A stretch of DNA of 64,000 nucleotides from Streptomyces wuyuanensis (GTDB lineage: Bacteria; Actinomycetota; Actinomycetes; Streptomycetales; Streptomycetaceae). The notes below the pieces were generated by a model that was given only the letters and a program-made list of their open reading frames with translations, was not told where the DNA came from and did no database searches. The position numbers were made by a program, and so were the translations under genes. Where the stretch lies: the NCBI RefSeq assembly GCF_900103455.1, contig NZ_FNHI01000004.1:186001-250000 (forward strand), given 5' to 3'. Below, piece after piece: positions 27,023 through 35,776 of the stretch. Within the stretch, counting starts at the first letter, position 1; each line of letters begins with the position of its first letter.

Positions 27023-27736
27023 TCAGAGCTCGGGGGCCGTCATCGTGAAGCGGGCATTGACCTGGGCGTACACGGTCTGCCGCTGGGGTTCGAGATCGAG
27101 GGCCGGGGCGGCTTCGGGGGTGGTGCCGGCGAAGGCGGCCGAACGCAGCGTTCCGGGCTCCGGGGGCATTGCGTAGGGGGCCGGGGCCTCGGCGCCCAGG
27201 TCGGCGAGCTCTACGAGGGCGGACAGGCGGGCGCCGAGGGCGCCGGCGTATTCGCGGGCGCGCTGGACGGCTCCGAGGACGGCCTGGCGACGGGCTTCGC
27301 CGTGGGCGGGCGAGTCGGGGCGCAGGGCCCACCAGGGGCCGTCGACGCGGGTGAGTTCGAGGTCGGCGAGGCGGGTGGTGAGTTCGCCGAGTGCGGTGAA
27401 GTCGGCGAGGACGGCGGTGATGTGGACGCGGCCGTGGTAGGCGCGGACGCGGTCGCCGCGGCCGTGCCGGGCCGGTTCCGGGCTGATGGAGAAGGCGCCG
27501 GTCTCGAGTTTCTCGACGGCGTCGCCGTAGGACTTGACGAGGTCCAGGACCTGGGCGTTGCGTCGGGTGAGGTCCTCGAGGGCGGTGCGCCGGTCCGTGC
27601 CGCGCGCGCCGACGGTGACACCGATCGTGGCGATCTCGGGGTCGACCTCCAGCCGGGCCTCCCCTCGTACCGCGACCCTCGGCATCTCGGGGGTGCCGAA
27701 GGGCGGGTGGACGGGCTGCGGCTTGTCACCGGTCAT
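27023..27736 (-). CDS. SIMPL domain protein (DUF541)
   Basis: 237 residues from an ATG at 27736 behind GAGGGAGC. Pattern of the SIMPL/DUF541 family: PRVAVRGEARLEVDPEIATI near the N terminus, alternating beta strands and the TVYAQVNARFTMTA end. No signal peptide is apparent, unlike E. coli YggE. YggE-type proteins are linked to oxidative stress; the role here is unknown. Divergent from the 5'-nucleotidase. Confidence 0.85.
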   Translation of the reverse strand: MTGDKPQPVHPPFGTPEMPRVAVRGEARLEVDPEIATIGVTVGARGTDRRTALEDLTRRNAQVLDLVKSYGDAVEKLETGAFSISPEPARHGRGDRVRAYHGRVHITAVLADFTALGELTTRLADLELTRVDGPWWALRPDSPAHGEARRQAVLGAVQRAREYAGALGARLSALVELADLGAEAPAPYAMPPEPGTLRSAAFAGTTPEAAPALDLEPQRQTVYAQVNARFTMTAPEL

Positions 27737-27796
27737 GTGGGCTCCCTCGCTGATCCGTCTCCGACACTTTCGCACGGGGCCGCCCTGCGCCAGACT

Positions 27797-27822
27797 CTAC
27801 GCGCGTTGTTCCACGCGCGTAG
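27797..27822 (+). promoter_or_regulatory. 9-bp inverted repeat upstream of the 5'-nucleotidase gene
   Basis: CTACGCGCG (27797-27805) and CGCGCGTAG (27814-27822) separated by 8 nt, 25 bp before the ATG. It is placed as an operator or promoter element. The half-site TCTACGCGCGT also precedes the RNase gene at 42781 (see findings). Confidence 0.5.
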
Positions 27823-27846
27823 TGTCACTTGAACGAGGGAGAGCAC

Positions 27847-29640
27847 ATGCCGCTCAATCGCAGGACGTTCCTGGGCCGTTCGGCCGCCGCCGGGGCCGGG
27901 GTCGCCATCGCGGGCGGTGCCGCGGCGCCCGCCGCGGCCCATGGCGGGGGCGGGCGGGAGAAGCGGTACTCGTTCACCGTGATGGGCACGACCGACCTGC
28001 ACGGGAACGTCTTCAACTGGGACTACTTCACCGACCGGGAGTTCGACGACAAGGCCCACAACGACGTCGGCCTGGCGAAGATCTCCACGCTGGTGGAGCA
28101 GGTGCGCAAGGACAAGGGCCGGCGCAACACGCTCCTCATCGACGCCGGTGACACGATCCAGGGCACTCAGCTGTCGTACTACTACGCGAAGGTCGACCCG
28201 ATCACCGCCCGCCGCGGTCCGGTGCACCCCATGGCGCAGGCGATGAACGCCATCGGCTACGACGCCGCCGCGCTCGGCAACCACGAGTTCAACTACGGCA
28301 TCCCGGTGCTGCGCAAGTTCCAGGAGCAGTGCGACTTCCCGCTGCTCGGTGCCAACGCCCTGGACGCGAGGACGCTGCGGCCCGCGTTCCCGCCGTTCAG
28401 CATGCACCGGCTGTGCACGCCGCACGGGCGTGATGTGCGGGTGGCGGTCCTGGGGCTGACGAACCCGGGCATCGCGATCTGGGACAAGGCCAACGTCAGT
28501 GGCAGGATGGTGTTCCCCGGCCTGGAGGAGCAGGCGGCGAAGTGGGTGCCGAAGCTGCGCTCGATGGGCGCGGACGTGGTGATCGTGTCGGCGCACTCCG
28601 GCTCCAGCGGTACGTCCTCGTACGGCGACCAGCTGCCGTACATCGAGAACGCCGCGGCGCTGGTGGCCGAGCAGGTGCCGGGGATCGACGCGATCCTGGT
28701 GGGGCACGCGCACACCGAGATCGCCGAGTACACGGTCACCAACGAGGAGACGGGCAGGCCGGTCGTGCTGTCCGAGCCTCTGAAGTGGGGCCAGCGGCTG
28801 ACCCTGTTCGATTTCGACCTCGTGTGGGAGCGGGGCCGGTGGTCGGTGGCGAAGGTGGGGGCGAAGGTCCTGAACTCCAACGCCGTCGCGGAGGACCCGC
28901 GGATCACGAGGCTGCTGGGGGACGAGCACGAGAAGGTCGTCGCGTACGTCAACCAGGTGATCGGCACGTCCACGGCGGCGATGGCCACGGCGGACGCGCC
29001 GTGGAAGGACGAGCCGATCATCGACCTGATCAACCATGTGCAGGCGGAGACGGTGAAGGCCGCGCTGGCGGGCGGGCAGTGGGCGGCGCTGCCGGTGCTG
29101 TCGCAGGCGTCGTGCTTCTCGCGCACGGCGGCCATACCGGCCGGGCAGGTGACGATCCGGGACGCGGCCGGCCTCTACCCGTTCGAGAACACGCTGGAGG
29201 CGCGGCTGATGACCGGTGCCCAGCTGAAGGACTATCTGGAGTACTCGGCGCGGTACTACGTGCAGACGCCGGCCGGGGCGCCGGTGGACACGGCGAAGCT
29301 GACGAACGCCGACGGTATTCCGGACTACAACTACGACGCCGTCGCGGGTCTGACGTACGAGATCGACATTTCGAAGCCCGCCGGGTCGCGGATCGTGAAC
29401 CTCGCGTTCGGCGGCGAGGCGCTGGACCCGGCGGCGGAGTTCGTGCTGGCGGTGAACAACTACCGGGCCAGTGGCGGCGGTGCGTTCCCGCACGTCGCCG
29501 GGGCCCGGCAGCTGTGGTCGAACTCGGACGAGATCCGCAACACGATCATCCAGTGGGTGCAGGCGAAGGGCACGGTGGATCCGGCGGCGTTCGCGTCCGT
29601 GGGCTGGAAGCTGACCCGGGACGGAGTTCCGGTCTTCTAG
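27847..29640 (+). CDS. Tat-exported 5'-nucleotidase / 2',3'-cyclic phosphodiesterase
   Basis: 597 residues from an ATG at 27847 behind GAGGGAGA. Twin-arginine signal NRRTFLGRSAAAGAG. The calcineurin-like metallophosphoesterase domain shows TTDLHGN, IDAGDTIQG, LGNHEFNYG, IVSAHSG and LVGHAHTEI, supplying all metal ligands. The C-terminal 5'-nucleotidase substrate domain shows YPFENTLEARLMTGAQLKD and NYRASGGGAFPH. It dephosphorylates nucleotides outside the membrane for scavenging of nucleoside and phosphate. Monocistronic, with a hairpin after the stop. Confidence 0.93.
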   Translation: MPLNRRTFLGRSAAAGAGVAIAGGAAAPAAAHGGGGREKRYSFTVMGTTDLHGNVFNWDYFTDREFDDKAHNDVGLAKISTLVEQVRKDKGRRNTLLIDAGDTIQGTQLSYYYAKVDPITARRGPVHPMAQAMNAIGYDAAALGNHEFNYGIPVLRKFQEQCDFPLLGANALDARTLRPAFPPFSMHRLCTPHGRDVRVAVLGLTNPGIAIWDKANVSGRMVFPGLEEQAAKWVPKLRSMGADVVIVSAHSGSSGTSSYGDQLPYIENAAALVAEQVPGIDAILVGHAHTEIAEYTVTNEETGRPVVLSEPLKWGQRLTLFDFDLVWERGRWSVAKVGAKVLNSNAVAEDPRITRLLGDEHEKVVAYVNQVIGTSTAAMATADAPWKDEPIIDLINHVQAETVKAALAGGQWAALPVLSQASCFSRTAAIPAGQVTIRDAAGLYPFENTLEARLMTGAQLKDYLEYSARYYVQTPAGAPVDTAKLTNADGIPDYNYDAVAGLTYEIDISKPAGSRIVNLAFGGEALDPAAEFVLAVNNYRASGGGAFPHVAGARQLWSNSDEIRNTIIQWVQAKGTVDPAAFASVGWKLTRDGVPVF

Positions 29641-29656
29641 TGCTGTGAGAGTCCCT

Positions 29657-29683
29657 CCCGACCCGCCCTGCGGGCGGACGGGC
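29657..29683. terminator. hairpin between convergent 5'-nucleotidase and N-monooxygenase genes
   Basis: CCGCCC/GGGCGG core with a TGC loop, extended outward by CCCG/CGGG with small bulges, in the 60-bp gap between the two stops. Likely bidirectional. Confidence 0.55.
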
Positions 29684-29700
29684 CGCTTTCGCAACGTGCT

Positions 29701-31137
29701 TCAGCGCCGTTCCTCGAGCGGGGTGAGCCGGGGCGCCTGGCCGGGGATGCCGGGCGCCTCGCGCCGTTCGAGGCCGAAGCTGGTGAAGGCGGTGCGGCGG
29801 GGCAGCGGGTAGGGCTCCTTGCCGGTGAGGGAGTTCAGGATGGTCGCGCTGCGCCAGGCGGCCAGCCCGAGGTCGGGTGCGCCCACCCCGTGGGTATGCC
29901 GCTCCGCGTTCTGCACGTACACGGAGCCGCTGACCGCCGGGTCCAGCACGAGCCGGAAGTGCTCGTCGATGCGGGGCCTGCCGGAGGCGTCGCGCCGCAT
30001 GTACGGGTCGAGGCCGACGAGGAGCCGGTCGAGGGGGCGTTCGCGGTAGCCGGTGGCGAGGACGACGGCGTCGGTGGTGAGCCGGGAGCGGGTGCCCTGC
30101 TGGAGGTGTTCCAGGTGCAGTTCGACCTTGGTGGTGGCGACGCGGCCGGCGGTGCGGACCCGCACGCCGGGGGTGAGGACGGCGTCGGGCCAGCCGGCGT
30201 GCAGGGCGCGGCGGTACAGCTCGTCGTGGATGGCCGCGATGGTGTCGGTGTCGATGCCCTTGTGGAGCTGCCACTGCCGGGGGACGAGGCCGTCCCGCAC
30301 GGTCTCGGGCAGGGCGTGGAAGTAGCGGGTGTAGTCGGGGGTGAAGTGCTCCAGGCCGAGTTTCGAGTACTCCATGGGCGCGAACGCCTCGGTGCGGGCG
30401 AGCCAGTGGACCCGCTCGGCGCCGGCGGGGCGGGCGCGCAGGACGTCGAGGAAGACCTCGGCGCCGGACTGGCCGGAGCCGATGACGGTGATGTGCCCGG
30501 CGGCGAGGAGCCGTTGGCGGTGTTCGAGGTAGTCGGCCGAGTGGATCACGGGGACGCCGTGGGCGTCGACGAGGGGCTTCAGCGATTCGGGTACGTGGGG
30601 TTCGGTGCCGATGCCGACGGCGATGTGCCGGGCGTGGGCGCGCCCCAGCGACTCCGCTCCCCCGTGCGGGTCGAGCCGGGTGAAGTCGACCTCGAACAGG
30701 GAGCGTTCCGGGTTCCAGCGGACGGCGTCGACCTGGTGTCCGAAGTGGAGGCCGGGCAGCCGCTCGCTGACCCAGCGGCAGTAGGCGTCGAACTCGGCGC
30801 GCTCGAGGTGGAACCGCTCGGCGAAGTAGAAGGGGAAGAGGCGGTCGCGGTCCTTGAGGTAGCTGAGGAACGACCAGGAGCTGGCGGGGTCGGCGAGGGT
30901 GACGAGGTCGGCGAGGAACGGGACCTGGAGGGTGGTGCCGTCGATGAGCAGTCCGGGGTGCCAGTGGAACGCGGGGCGCTGGTCGTAGAAGGCGGTGGAG
31001 AGGCCGCCCGCGTCGCCTCCGGTCCGCAGCCCGTGGGCGAGGGCGGCGAGGGAGAGGTTGAAGGGCCCGATGCCGATGCCGACGAGGTCGTGGGGCCGGT
31101 CGGTCGGGTGGGCGCCGGGGGCGGGCGTGCCGGTCAT
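29701..31137 (-). CDS. L-lysine/L-ornithine-type amine N-monooxygenase (DesB/IucD family)
   Basis: 478 residues. Flavin- and NADPH-dependent N-hydroxylase of the siderophore family. FAD motif VGIGIGPFNLSLAAL near the N terminus, FHWHPGLLIDGTTLQVPFLADLV substrate/flavin loop (about residues 65-87), NADPH motif VIGSGQSGAEVF, and the C-terminal LATGYRER and NAERHTHGVG. The ATG overlaps the stop of the decarboxylase gene (ATGA), so the pair is coupled. The likely substrate is the diamine or amino acid handled by that decarboxylase. No NIS synthetase or acyltransferase gene is adjacent, unlike desABCD. Confidence 0.88.
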   Translation of the reverse strand: MTGTPAPGAHPTDRPHDLVGIGIGPFNLSLAALAHGLRTGGDAGGLSTAFYDQRPAFHWHPGLLIDGTTLQVPFLADLVTLADPASSWSFLSYLKDRDRLFPFYFAERFHLERAEFDAYCRWVSERLPGLHFGHQVDAVRWNPERSLFEVDFTRLDPHGGAESLGRAHARHIAVGIGTEPHVPESLKPLVDAHGVPVIHSADYLEHRQRLLAAGHITVIGSGQSGAEVFLDVLRARPAGAERVHWLARTEAFAPMEYSKLGLEHFTPDYTRYFHALPETVRDGLVPRQWQLHKGIDTDTIAAIHDELYRRALHAGWPDAVLTPGVRVRTAGRVATTKVELHLEHLQQGTRSRLTTDAVVLATGYRERPLDRLLVGLDPYMRRDASGRPRIDEHFRLVLDPAVSGSVYVQNAERHTHGVGAPDLGLAAWRSATILNSLTGKEPYPLPRRTAFTSFGLERREAPGIPGQAPRLTPLEERR

Positions 31138-32552
31138 CGGGTGCTGCTGCCTTCCACGAGTGCGATGAGGGTGTCGAGGTCGTGCGCGGTGGTGTGGGGG
31201 TTGAGCAGGGTGGCCTTGAGCCAGAGCCTGCCGTCCGCGTGGGCGCGGCCGAGGACGGCGCGGCCGTCGTGCAGGAGCCGGCGGCGCAGGCGGGCGACGG
31301 TGGCGTCGCTCGCGCCGCGGGGCCGGAAGAGGACCGTGGTCAGCACGGGCCGGCGGTGGAGTTCGAGGGCCGGGTGCTTCTCGATCAGGTCGGCGCACTC
31401 CTGGGCGGCGGCGCAGGTGCGGTCGACGAGGTCCGCGAGGCCGTCGCGGCCGAGGGCCCGCAGGGTCACGGCGATCTTGAGGATGTCGGGACGGCGGGTG
31501 GTCCTCAGGGAGCGCCCGAGGAGGTCGGGCAGGCCGGCCTCGGTGTCGTCGTCCGGATTGAGGTAGTCGGCGGTGTGGGCGAGCGGCGCGAGCCGGGTGC
31601 CGTCGCGGACGGCGAGGATGCCGGCGGCGACCGGCTGCCAGCCCAGTTTGTGCAGGTCGAGTGTGACGGAGTGGGCGCGGTCCAGGCCGCGCAGCAGGTG
31701 CCGGTGGCGGGGGCTGAACAGCAGCGGGCCGCCGTAGGCCGCGTCGATGTGCAGTTCGGCCCCGTGGCGTTCGCAGAGGTCGGCGATGCCGGGGAGCGGG
31801 TCGACGAGTCCGGCGTCGGTGGTGCCGGCGGTGGCGGTGACGAGCGCGGGGCTGCCGTGCAGGGCGGTGAGGGCGTCGTCGAGGGCGGCGAGGTCGGTGG
31901 TGCCGTCCGGGGCGGGGACGGTGACGGGCTCGGGCAGCCCGAGGAGCCAGGCGGAGCGGCGTACGGAGTGGTGGGTGCCGGTGCCGCAGACGATCCGGAC
32001 CGGTCCGTGGCGCTCGCGGGCGAGGAGGACGGCGAGCTGGTTGGCCTCGGTGCCGCCGGTGGTGACGAGGGCGTCGGGGCGAGCGGCGCGCGGGTACACC
32101 TCGGTGGCCAGGGCGCGGGTCACCTCGGCCTCCAGCGCGGATGCGGCGGGTGCCTGGTCCCAGGAGTCCAGGGACGGGTTCAGCGCGGACGCGGCCAGGT
32201 CGGCGGCGGCGGCGAGCGCGAGGGGCGGGGTGTGGAGGTGGGCGGCGCAGCGGGGGTCGGCGGGGTCGGCGGCGCCGTACGCCAGGGCCTCGACGAGGCT
32301 GCGGAGGGCTTCCTCGGCGCCGTGGCCGTGGTCGGGGATGGCGGGGGCGACGGTCTCGGCCACGGCCGCGGTCAGGAGTTCGGGCCCGCCGGGCGGCAGC
32401 GGCCCGCCTCGCGCCACGGCCCCCGCGCGGAGGGCGTCCAGGACCACACCGAGGAGGGGCCGCAGCGCGTCGGGCCCGTCGATGCCCCCGGCGAGCGGCG
32501 GGAGGCCCTCGCCGGGGCTGCGGCTCGACGTCAGGCGCGGCGGCGTCGTCAT
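31134..32552 (-). CDS. PLP-dependent amino acid decarboxylase (DesA/DABA-decarboxylase-like)
   Basis: 472 residues from an ATG at 32552 behind GAAGGA. Group II PLP decarboxylase: SLDSWDQAPAASALEAEV, TTGGTEANQLAVLLAR, HIDAAYGG (Asp for the PLP ring nitrogen) and TLDLHKLGWQPV with the Schiff-base Lys. Family members decarboxylate lysine, ornithine or 2,4-diaminobutyrate for hydroxamate siderophores. Coupled to the N-monooxygenase downstream, so a hydroxylated diamine (for instance N-hydroxycadaverine) is the probable joint product; the exact substrate cannot be read from sequence. I see no DmdR1/IdeR iron box upstream. Confidence 0.87.
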   Translation of the reverse strand: MTTPPRLTSSRSPGEGLPPLAGGIDGPDALRPLLGVVLDALRAGAVARGGPLPPGGPELLTAAVAETVAPAIPDHGHGAEEALRSLVEALAYGAADPADPRCAAHLHTPPLALAAAADLAASALNPSLDSWDQAPAASALEAEVTRALATEVYPRAARPDALVTTGGTEANQLAVLLARERHGPVRIVCGTGTHHSVRRSAWLLGLPEPVTVPAPDGTTDLAALDDALTALHGSPALVTATAGTTDAGLVDPLPGIADLCERHGAELHIDAAYGGPLLFSPRHRHLLRGLDRAHSVTLDLHKLGWQPVAAGILAVRDGTRLAPLAHTADYLNPDDDTEAGLPDLLGRSLRTTRRPDILKIAVTLRALGRDGLADLVDRTCAAAQECADLIEKHPALELHRRPVLTTVLFRPRGASDATVARLRRRLLHDGRAVLGRAHADGRLWLKATLLNPHTTAHDLDTLIALVEGSSTR

Positions 32553-32886
32553 GCGGGTCCTTCGGGGACGTCGGCGTGGCCCTTGCGGAGCGCGGACGGG
32601 CCTCCGCCAGGGTGTACGGGGGTCGGGGTGGACTGCCCGCAGACTCAACGATCGGAACCCGAAAGTGGTACGCGTTTTCTGTTGTGGGGCGTTGGGGCCG
32701 TGGCGTGCCCGCCCGGGGACGCGTTCACCGTGGTGCGGCGTTGCCCGCGCGGGGCGCCGCCGGACGGGATGCGCGCGGGCCGCGGGGAGGGTGTGTCCGT
32801 GCGCGGGCTCCCGCAGCGGTCGGCGGGCACTTCTCAGGCGCACGGCCCGGGGGTTGGGCGACCGGGCCGTGCGCGGTGCGGGCGGG
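32553..32886. other. 334-bp intergenic region between pepN and the decarboxylase operon
   Basis: No gene seen. It contains the pepN terminator hairpin (32838-32874) and, nearer the decarboxylase, an AT-richer patch (32655-32690, GTGGTACGCGTTTTCTGTTGTGG region) that probably carries the decarboxylase promoter. No iron-box-like TTAGGTTAGGCTAACCTAA sequence is present. Confidence 0.6.
32838..32874 (-). terminator. pepN terminator hairpin
   Basis: Perfect 13-bp stem (32838-32850 with 32862-32874), 11-nt loop, starting 13 bp beyond the minus-strand pepN stop. Confidence 0.75.
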
Positions 32887-35376
32887 CTACGCGCCCCGCA
32901 CCCCCAGTGCCCTGCGCAGGTCGTCCAGTTGGTCCACCAGCTTGCGCCGCAGCAGCGGGATCATCGTCGCGTCGCGGAGGCACTCCTCACCGAGGCGCAG
33001 CGTCTGCGCGTCCACGGCGTGGAGCGGGAAGGCGTGGCGCCCGGCCGCCTCCGCGATCGCCGGCCCGCGCCGGTCAGCTAGGGCGACGGCCGCCGGGAAG
33101 AAGCGCGGCACGTACTCGCTGACGAGTTCGGCCTGTTCGGGCTGCCAGAAGCCCTGCGCGGTCGCGGCGAAGACGTAGTTGGACAGGTCGTCGGTCTCGA
33201 ACAGCCGGGACCACGCGGCCGCCTTGGCCTCCGGGGTGGGCAGTGCGGCGCGGCAGCGGGCCGCTCCTTCCTGCCCGGTGGCGCTGGGGTCGCGGTCGAG
33301 TTCCGCGGCGATCTGGGCCTCGTCGGTGGCGCCGAGGACGGCGAGCCGGCCGAGGACGCGCCAGCGGAGCTCGGCGTCGAGGGCAGGGCCGCCGGGCACG
33401 CTGCCGTCGGCGAGCCAGTCGTGGAGCCCGTTGGGCTGCGCGGCGGCGTCGATGAAGTGGCGTACGGCGGTGAGGCGCAGGTCGGGATGGCTGCCGTCCT
33501 CGGTGCGGCGGATGAGGTCGCGGGTGAGGTCGGTGAGCAGGGCGAGCGCGGCGGGGCGGTCTCCGGGCGCGAGGTAGCGGTCGGCGATCTGGGTGCCGGC
33601 GAAGGCGAGGACGCCCTGGACGACGGCGAGGTCGCGCTCGTGCGGGAGGTGGGCGCGGGCGGTCTCCAGGTACGCGGCGGGTGCGAGCTGCCCGTCGCGG
33701 ACCATGTCGCGGAGGCTGTTCCAGACGACGGCGCGGGTGAGCGCGTCGGGGATGCCGGAGAGGCTGCGCAGGGCCGGTTCCTCGGACGCGGCGTCGAGGC
33801 GGATCTTGGCGTAGGTGAGGTCGCCGTCGTTGAGGACGACGAGGTCGGGGCGGCGGCCGGTGCGGACGGTGCCGCTCTCGCTCTGGGGGACGTCGATCTC
33901 GAAGCGTTCGCGCAGGAGGAGCGCGCGGTCGTCCACGGGGTCGCGGTCGTAGGTGCCGACGGCGACGCGGTGGGGGCGGCTGCCGTCCTGGTCGATGTCG
34001 AGGCGCCAGGTGCCGGCGTCCGCGGTGATCCGCGGCGTGAGGGTGTCGACGCCGGTGGTGCGCAGCCAGGCGGCGGCCCAGGTGTGCACGTCGCGGTCGG
34101 TGGCCTCGGCGAGGGAGTCGATGAAGTCGGCGAGGGTGGCGTTGCCGAAGCGGTGGCGCGCGAAGTGGATGTTGATGCCGGTGAGGAAGTCCTTCTCGCC
34201 GAGCCAGGCGACGAGCTGGCGGAGCGCGGAGGCGCCCTTGGCGTAGGAGATGCCGTCGAAGTTGAGGAGCGCGGAGGCCGTGTCGGGGACCTTGTCCGGG
34301 TCGGGTGCGACGGGGTGGGTCGAGGGGCGCTGGTCGGCGTCGTAGCCCCAGGACTTGCGGCCGATGCCGAAGTCGGTCCAGGTGTCGGTGAAGCGGGTGG
34401 CCTCGGTGAGGGTCTGGTAGCCCATGTACTCGGCGAAGGACTCGTTCAGCCAGATGTCGTCCCACCAGCGGAGGGTGACGAGGTCGCCGAACCACATGTG
34501 GGCCATCTCGTGGGCGATGACCATGGCGCGGGTCTGGCGTTCGGTGTCGGTGACGGCGGAGCGGTAGACGAACTCGTCGCGGAAGGTGACGAGTCCGGGG
34601 TTCTCCATGGCGCCGGCGTTGAACTCGGGTACGAAGGCCTGGTCGTAGGAGTCGAAGGGGTAGGGCTCTTCGAACTTCTCGTGGTAGCGGTCGTAGCACT
34701 GCCGTGTGATGTCGAGGATCTCGTCGGCGTCCTCGTCCAGGTGGGGGGCGAGGGAGCGGCGGCAGTGGATGCCGAAGGGCAGGCCCCGGTGCTCGGTGCG
34801 TACGGAGTGCCAGGGGCCGGCGGCGACGGCGACGAGGTAGGTGGAGATGCGGGGGCTGGGGGCGGCGGTCCAGCGGCCGTCGCCGTGGTCGGTGGTGACG
34901 CCGTTGGCGAGGACGGTCCAGCCCTCGGGCGCGGTCACCGACAGTTCGAAGACCGCCTTGAGGTCGGGCTGGTCGAAGGCGGCGAAGACGCGCTGCACGT
35001 CGTCCAGGAAGAGCTGGGTGTAGACGTACGTCTCGCCGTCGGCGGGGTCGGTGAAGCGGTGCATGCCCTCGCCGGTGCGGGAGTAGTGCATGGTGGCGTC
35101 GATGCACAGTTCGTGATCGCCCTCGGTGAGTCCGGTGAGCGGGAGCCGGTTGTCGGCGAGCTTCTCCGGGTCGAGGTGCCGTCCGTCGAGGGTGACGGAG
35201 CGCAGGGTGGCGGGCTTGAGCTCGACGAAGGTGTCGCCGGCGGCGCGGGCGGTGAACCCGATCACGGTGCGTGACTCGAAGGTCTCGCCGGTGGTGAGGT
35301 CGAGTTCGACCGAGTAGCGGCGGACGTCCAGGAGCTGGGCTCGGGTCTGCGCTTCGTCATGCGTGAGTACGGGCAT
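32887..35376 (-). CDS. pepN: aminopeptidase N (M1 zinc metallopeptidase)
   Basis: 829 residues from the ATG at 35376 (MPVLTHDEAQTRA...); an in-frame ATG nine bases upstream is possible and neither has a strong ribosome site. M1 signatures: exopeptidase motif GAMEN, zinc site HEMAHMW with the third ligand in NESFAEYMGY, and the catalytic Tyr region further on. The C-terminal ERAP1-like helical domain is present in full. Removes N-terminal residues from peptides in the cytoplasm. It lies 53 bp downstream of chorismate mutase on the same strand. Confidence 0.96.
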   Translation of the reverse strand: MPVLTHDEAQTRAQLLDVRRYSVELDLTTGETFESRTVIGFTARAAGDTFVELKPATLRSVTLDGRHLDPEKLADNRLPLTGLTEGDHELCIDATMHYSRTGEGMHRFTDPADGETYVYTQLFLDDVQRVFAAFDQPDLKAVFELSVTAPEGWTVLANGVTTDHGDGRWTAAPSPRISTYLVAVAAGPWHSVRTEHRGLPFGIHCRRSLAPHLDEDADEILDITRQCYDRYHEKFEEPYPFDSYDQAFVPEFNAGAMENPGLVTFRDEFVYRSAVTDTERQTRAMVIAHEMAHMWFGDLVTLRWWDDIWLNESFAEYMGYQTLTEATRFTDTWTDFGIGRKSWGYDADQRPSTHPVAPDPDKVPDTASALLNFDGISYAKGASALRQLVAWLGEKDFLTGINIHFARHRFGNATLADFIDSLAEATDRDVHTWAAAWLRTTGVDTLTPRITADAGTWRLDIDQDGSRPHRVAVGTYDRDPVDDRALLLRERFEIDVPQSESGTVRTGRRPDLVVLNDGDLTYAKIRLDAASEEPALRSLSGIPDALTRAVVWNSLRDMVRDGQLAPAAYLETARAHLPHERDLAVVQGVLAFAGTQIADRYLAPGDRPAALALLTDLTRDLIRRTEDGSHPDLRLTAVRHFIDAAAQPNGLHDWLADGSVPGGPALDAELRWRVLGRLAVLGATDEAQIAAELDRDPSATGQEGAARCRAALPTPEAKAAAWSRLFETDDLSNYVFAATAQGFWQPEQAELVSEYVPRFFPAAVALADRRGPAIAEAAGRHAFPLHAVDAQTLRLGEECLRDATMIPLLRRKLVDQLDDLRRALGVRGA

Positions 35377-35429
35377 GGGGGCCATGCTGCCTGATGGCCC
35401 CGGTCCCGTACACGGGGTATGTCGGTTGA

Positions 35430-35765
35430 TCAGCCTTTTCCGGCGGTGCCGGGGGCGTCGGCGATCTGCTCGTGGTGGCGGATGACCTCGGCGATGATGA
35501 AGTTCAGTAGTTTCTCGGCGAAGCCGGGGTCGAGCTTCGCGCTCTCCGCGAGCTGTCGCAGCCGGGCGATCTGGCGGGACTCGCGGGCCGGGTCGGCGGG
35601 CGGGAGATGGTGTTCGGCCTTGAGGTGGCCCACCTGCTGGGTGCATTTGAAGCGCTCGGCGAGCATGTGGACGACTGCCGCGTCGATGTTGTCGATGCTT
35701 TCGCGCAGCCTGGTGAGCTCGGCCAGGACGGAGTCGTCGGTACCGCTCGTCTCGCTGGTGGTCAT
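35430..35765 (-). CDS. chorismate mutase, monofunctional AroQ type
   Basis: 111 residues, all-helical AroQ fold. LTRLRESIDNIDAAVVHML with the first active-site Arg, AERFKCTQQVGHLKAEH with Lys, and the C-terminal helix LLNFIIAEVIRHHEQIA. No signal peptide, so a cytoplasmic enzyme converting chorismate to prephenate for Phe/Tyr synthesis. 11 bp after the AraC gene and 53 bp before pepN. Confidence 0.9.
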   Translation of the reverse strand: MTTSETSGTDDSVLAELTRLRESIDNIDAAVVHMLAERFKCTQQVGHLKAEHHLPPADPARESRQIARLRQLAESAKLDPGFAEKLLNFIIAEVIRHHEQIADAPGTAGKG

Positions 35766-35776
35766 GGGGTGGGAGC

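Noticed and set aside
29701..32552. Complete desferrioxamine gene cluster
   Set aside because: Only the decarboxylase and N-hydroxylase are present; the neighbours are a nucleotidase and pepN.
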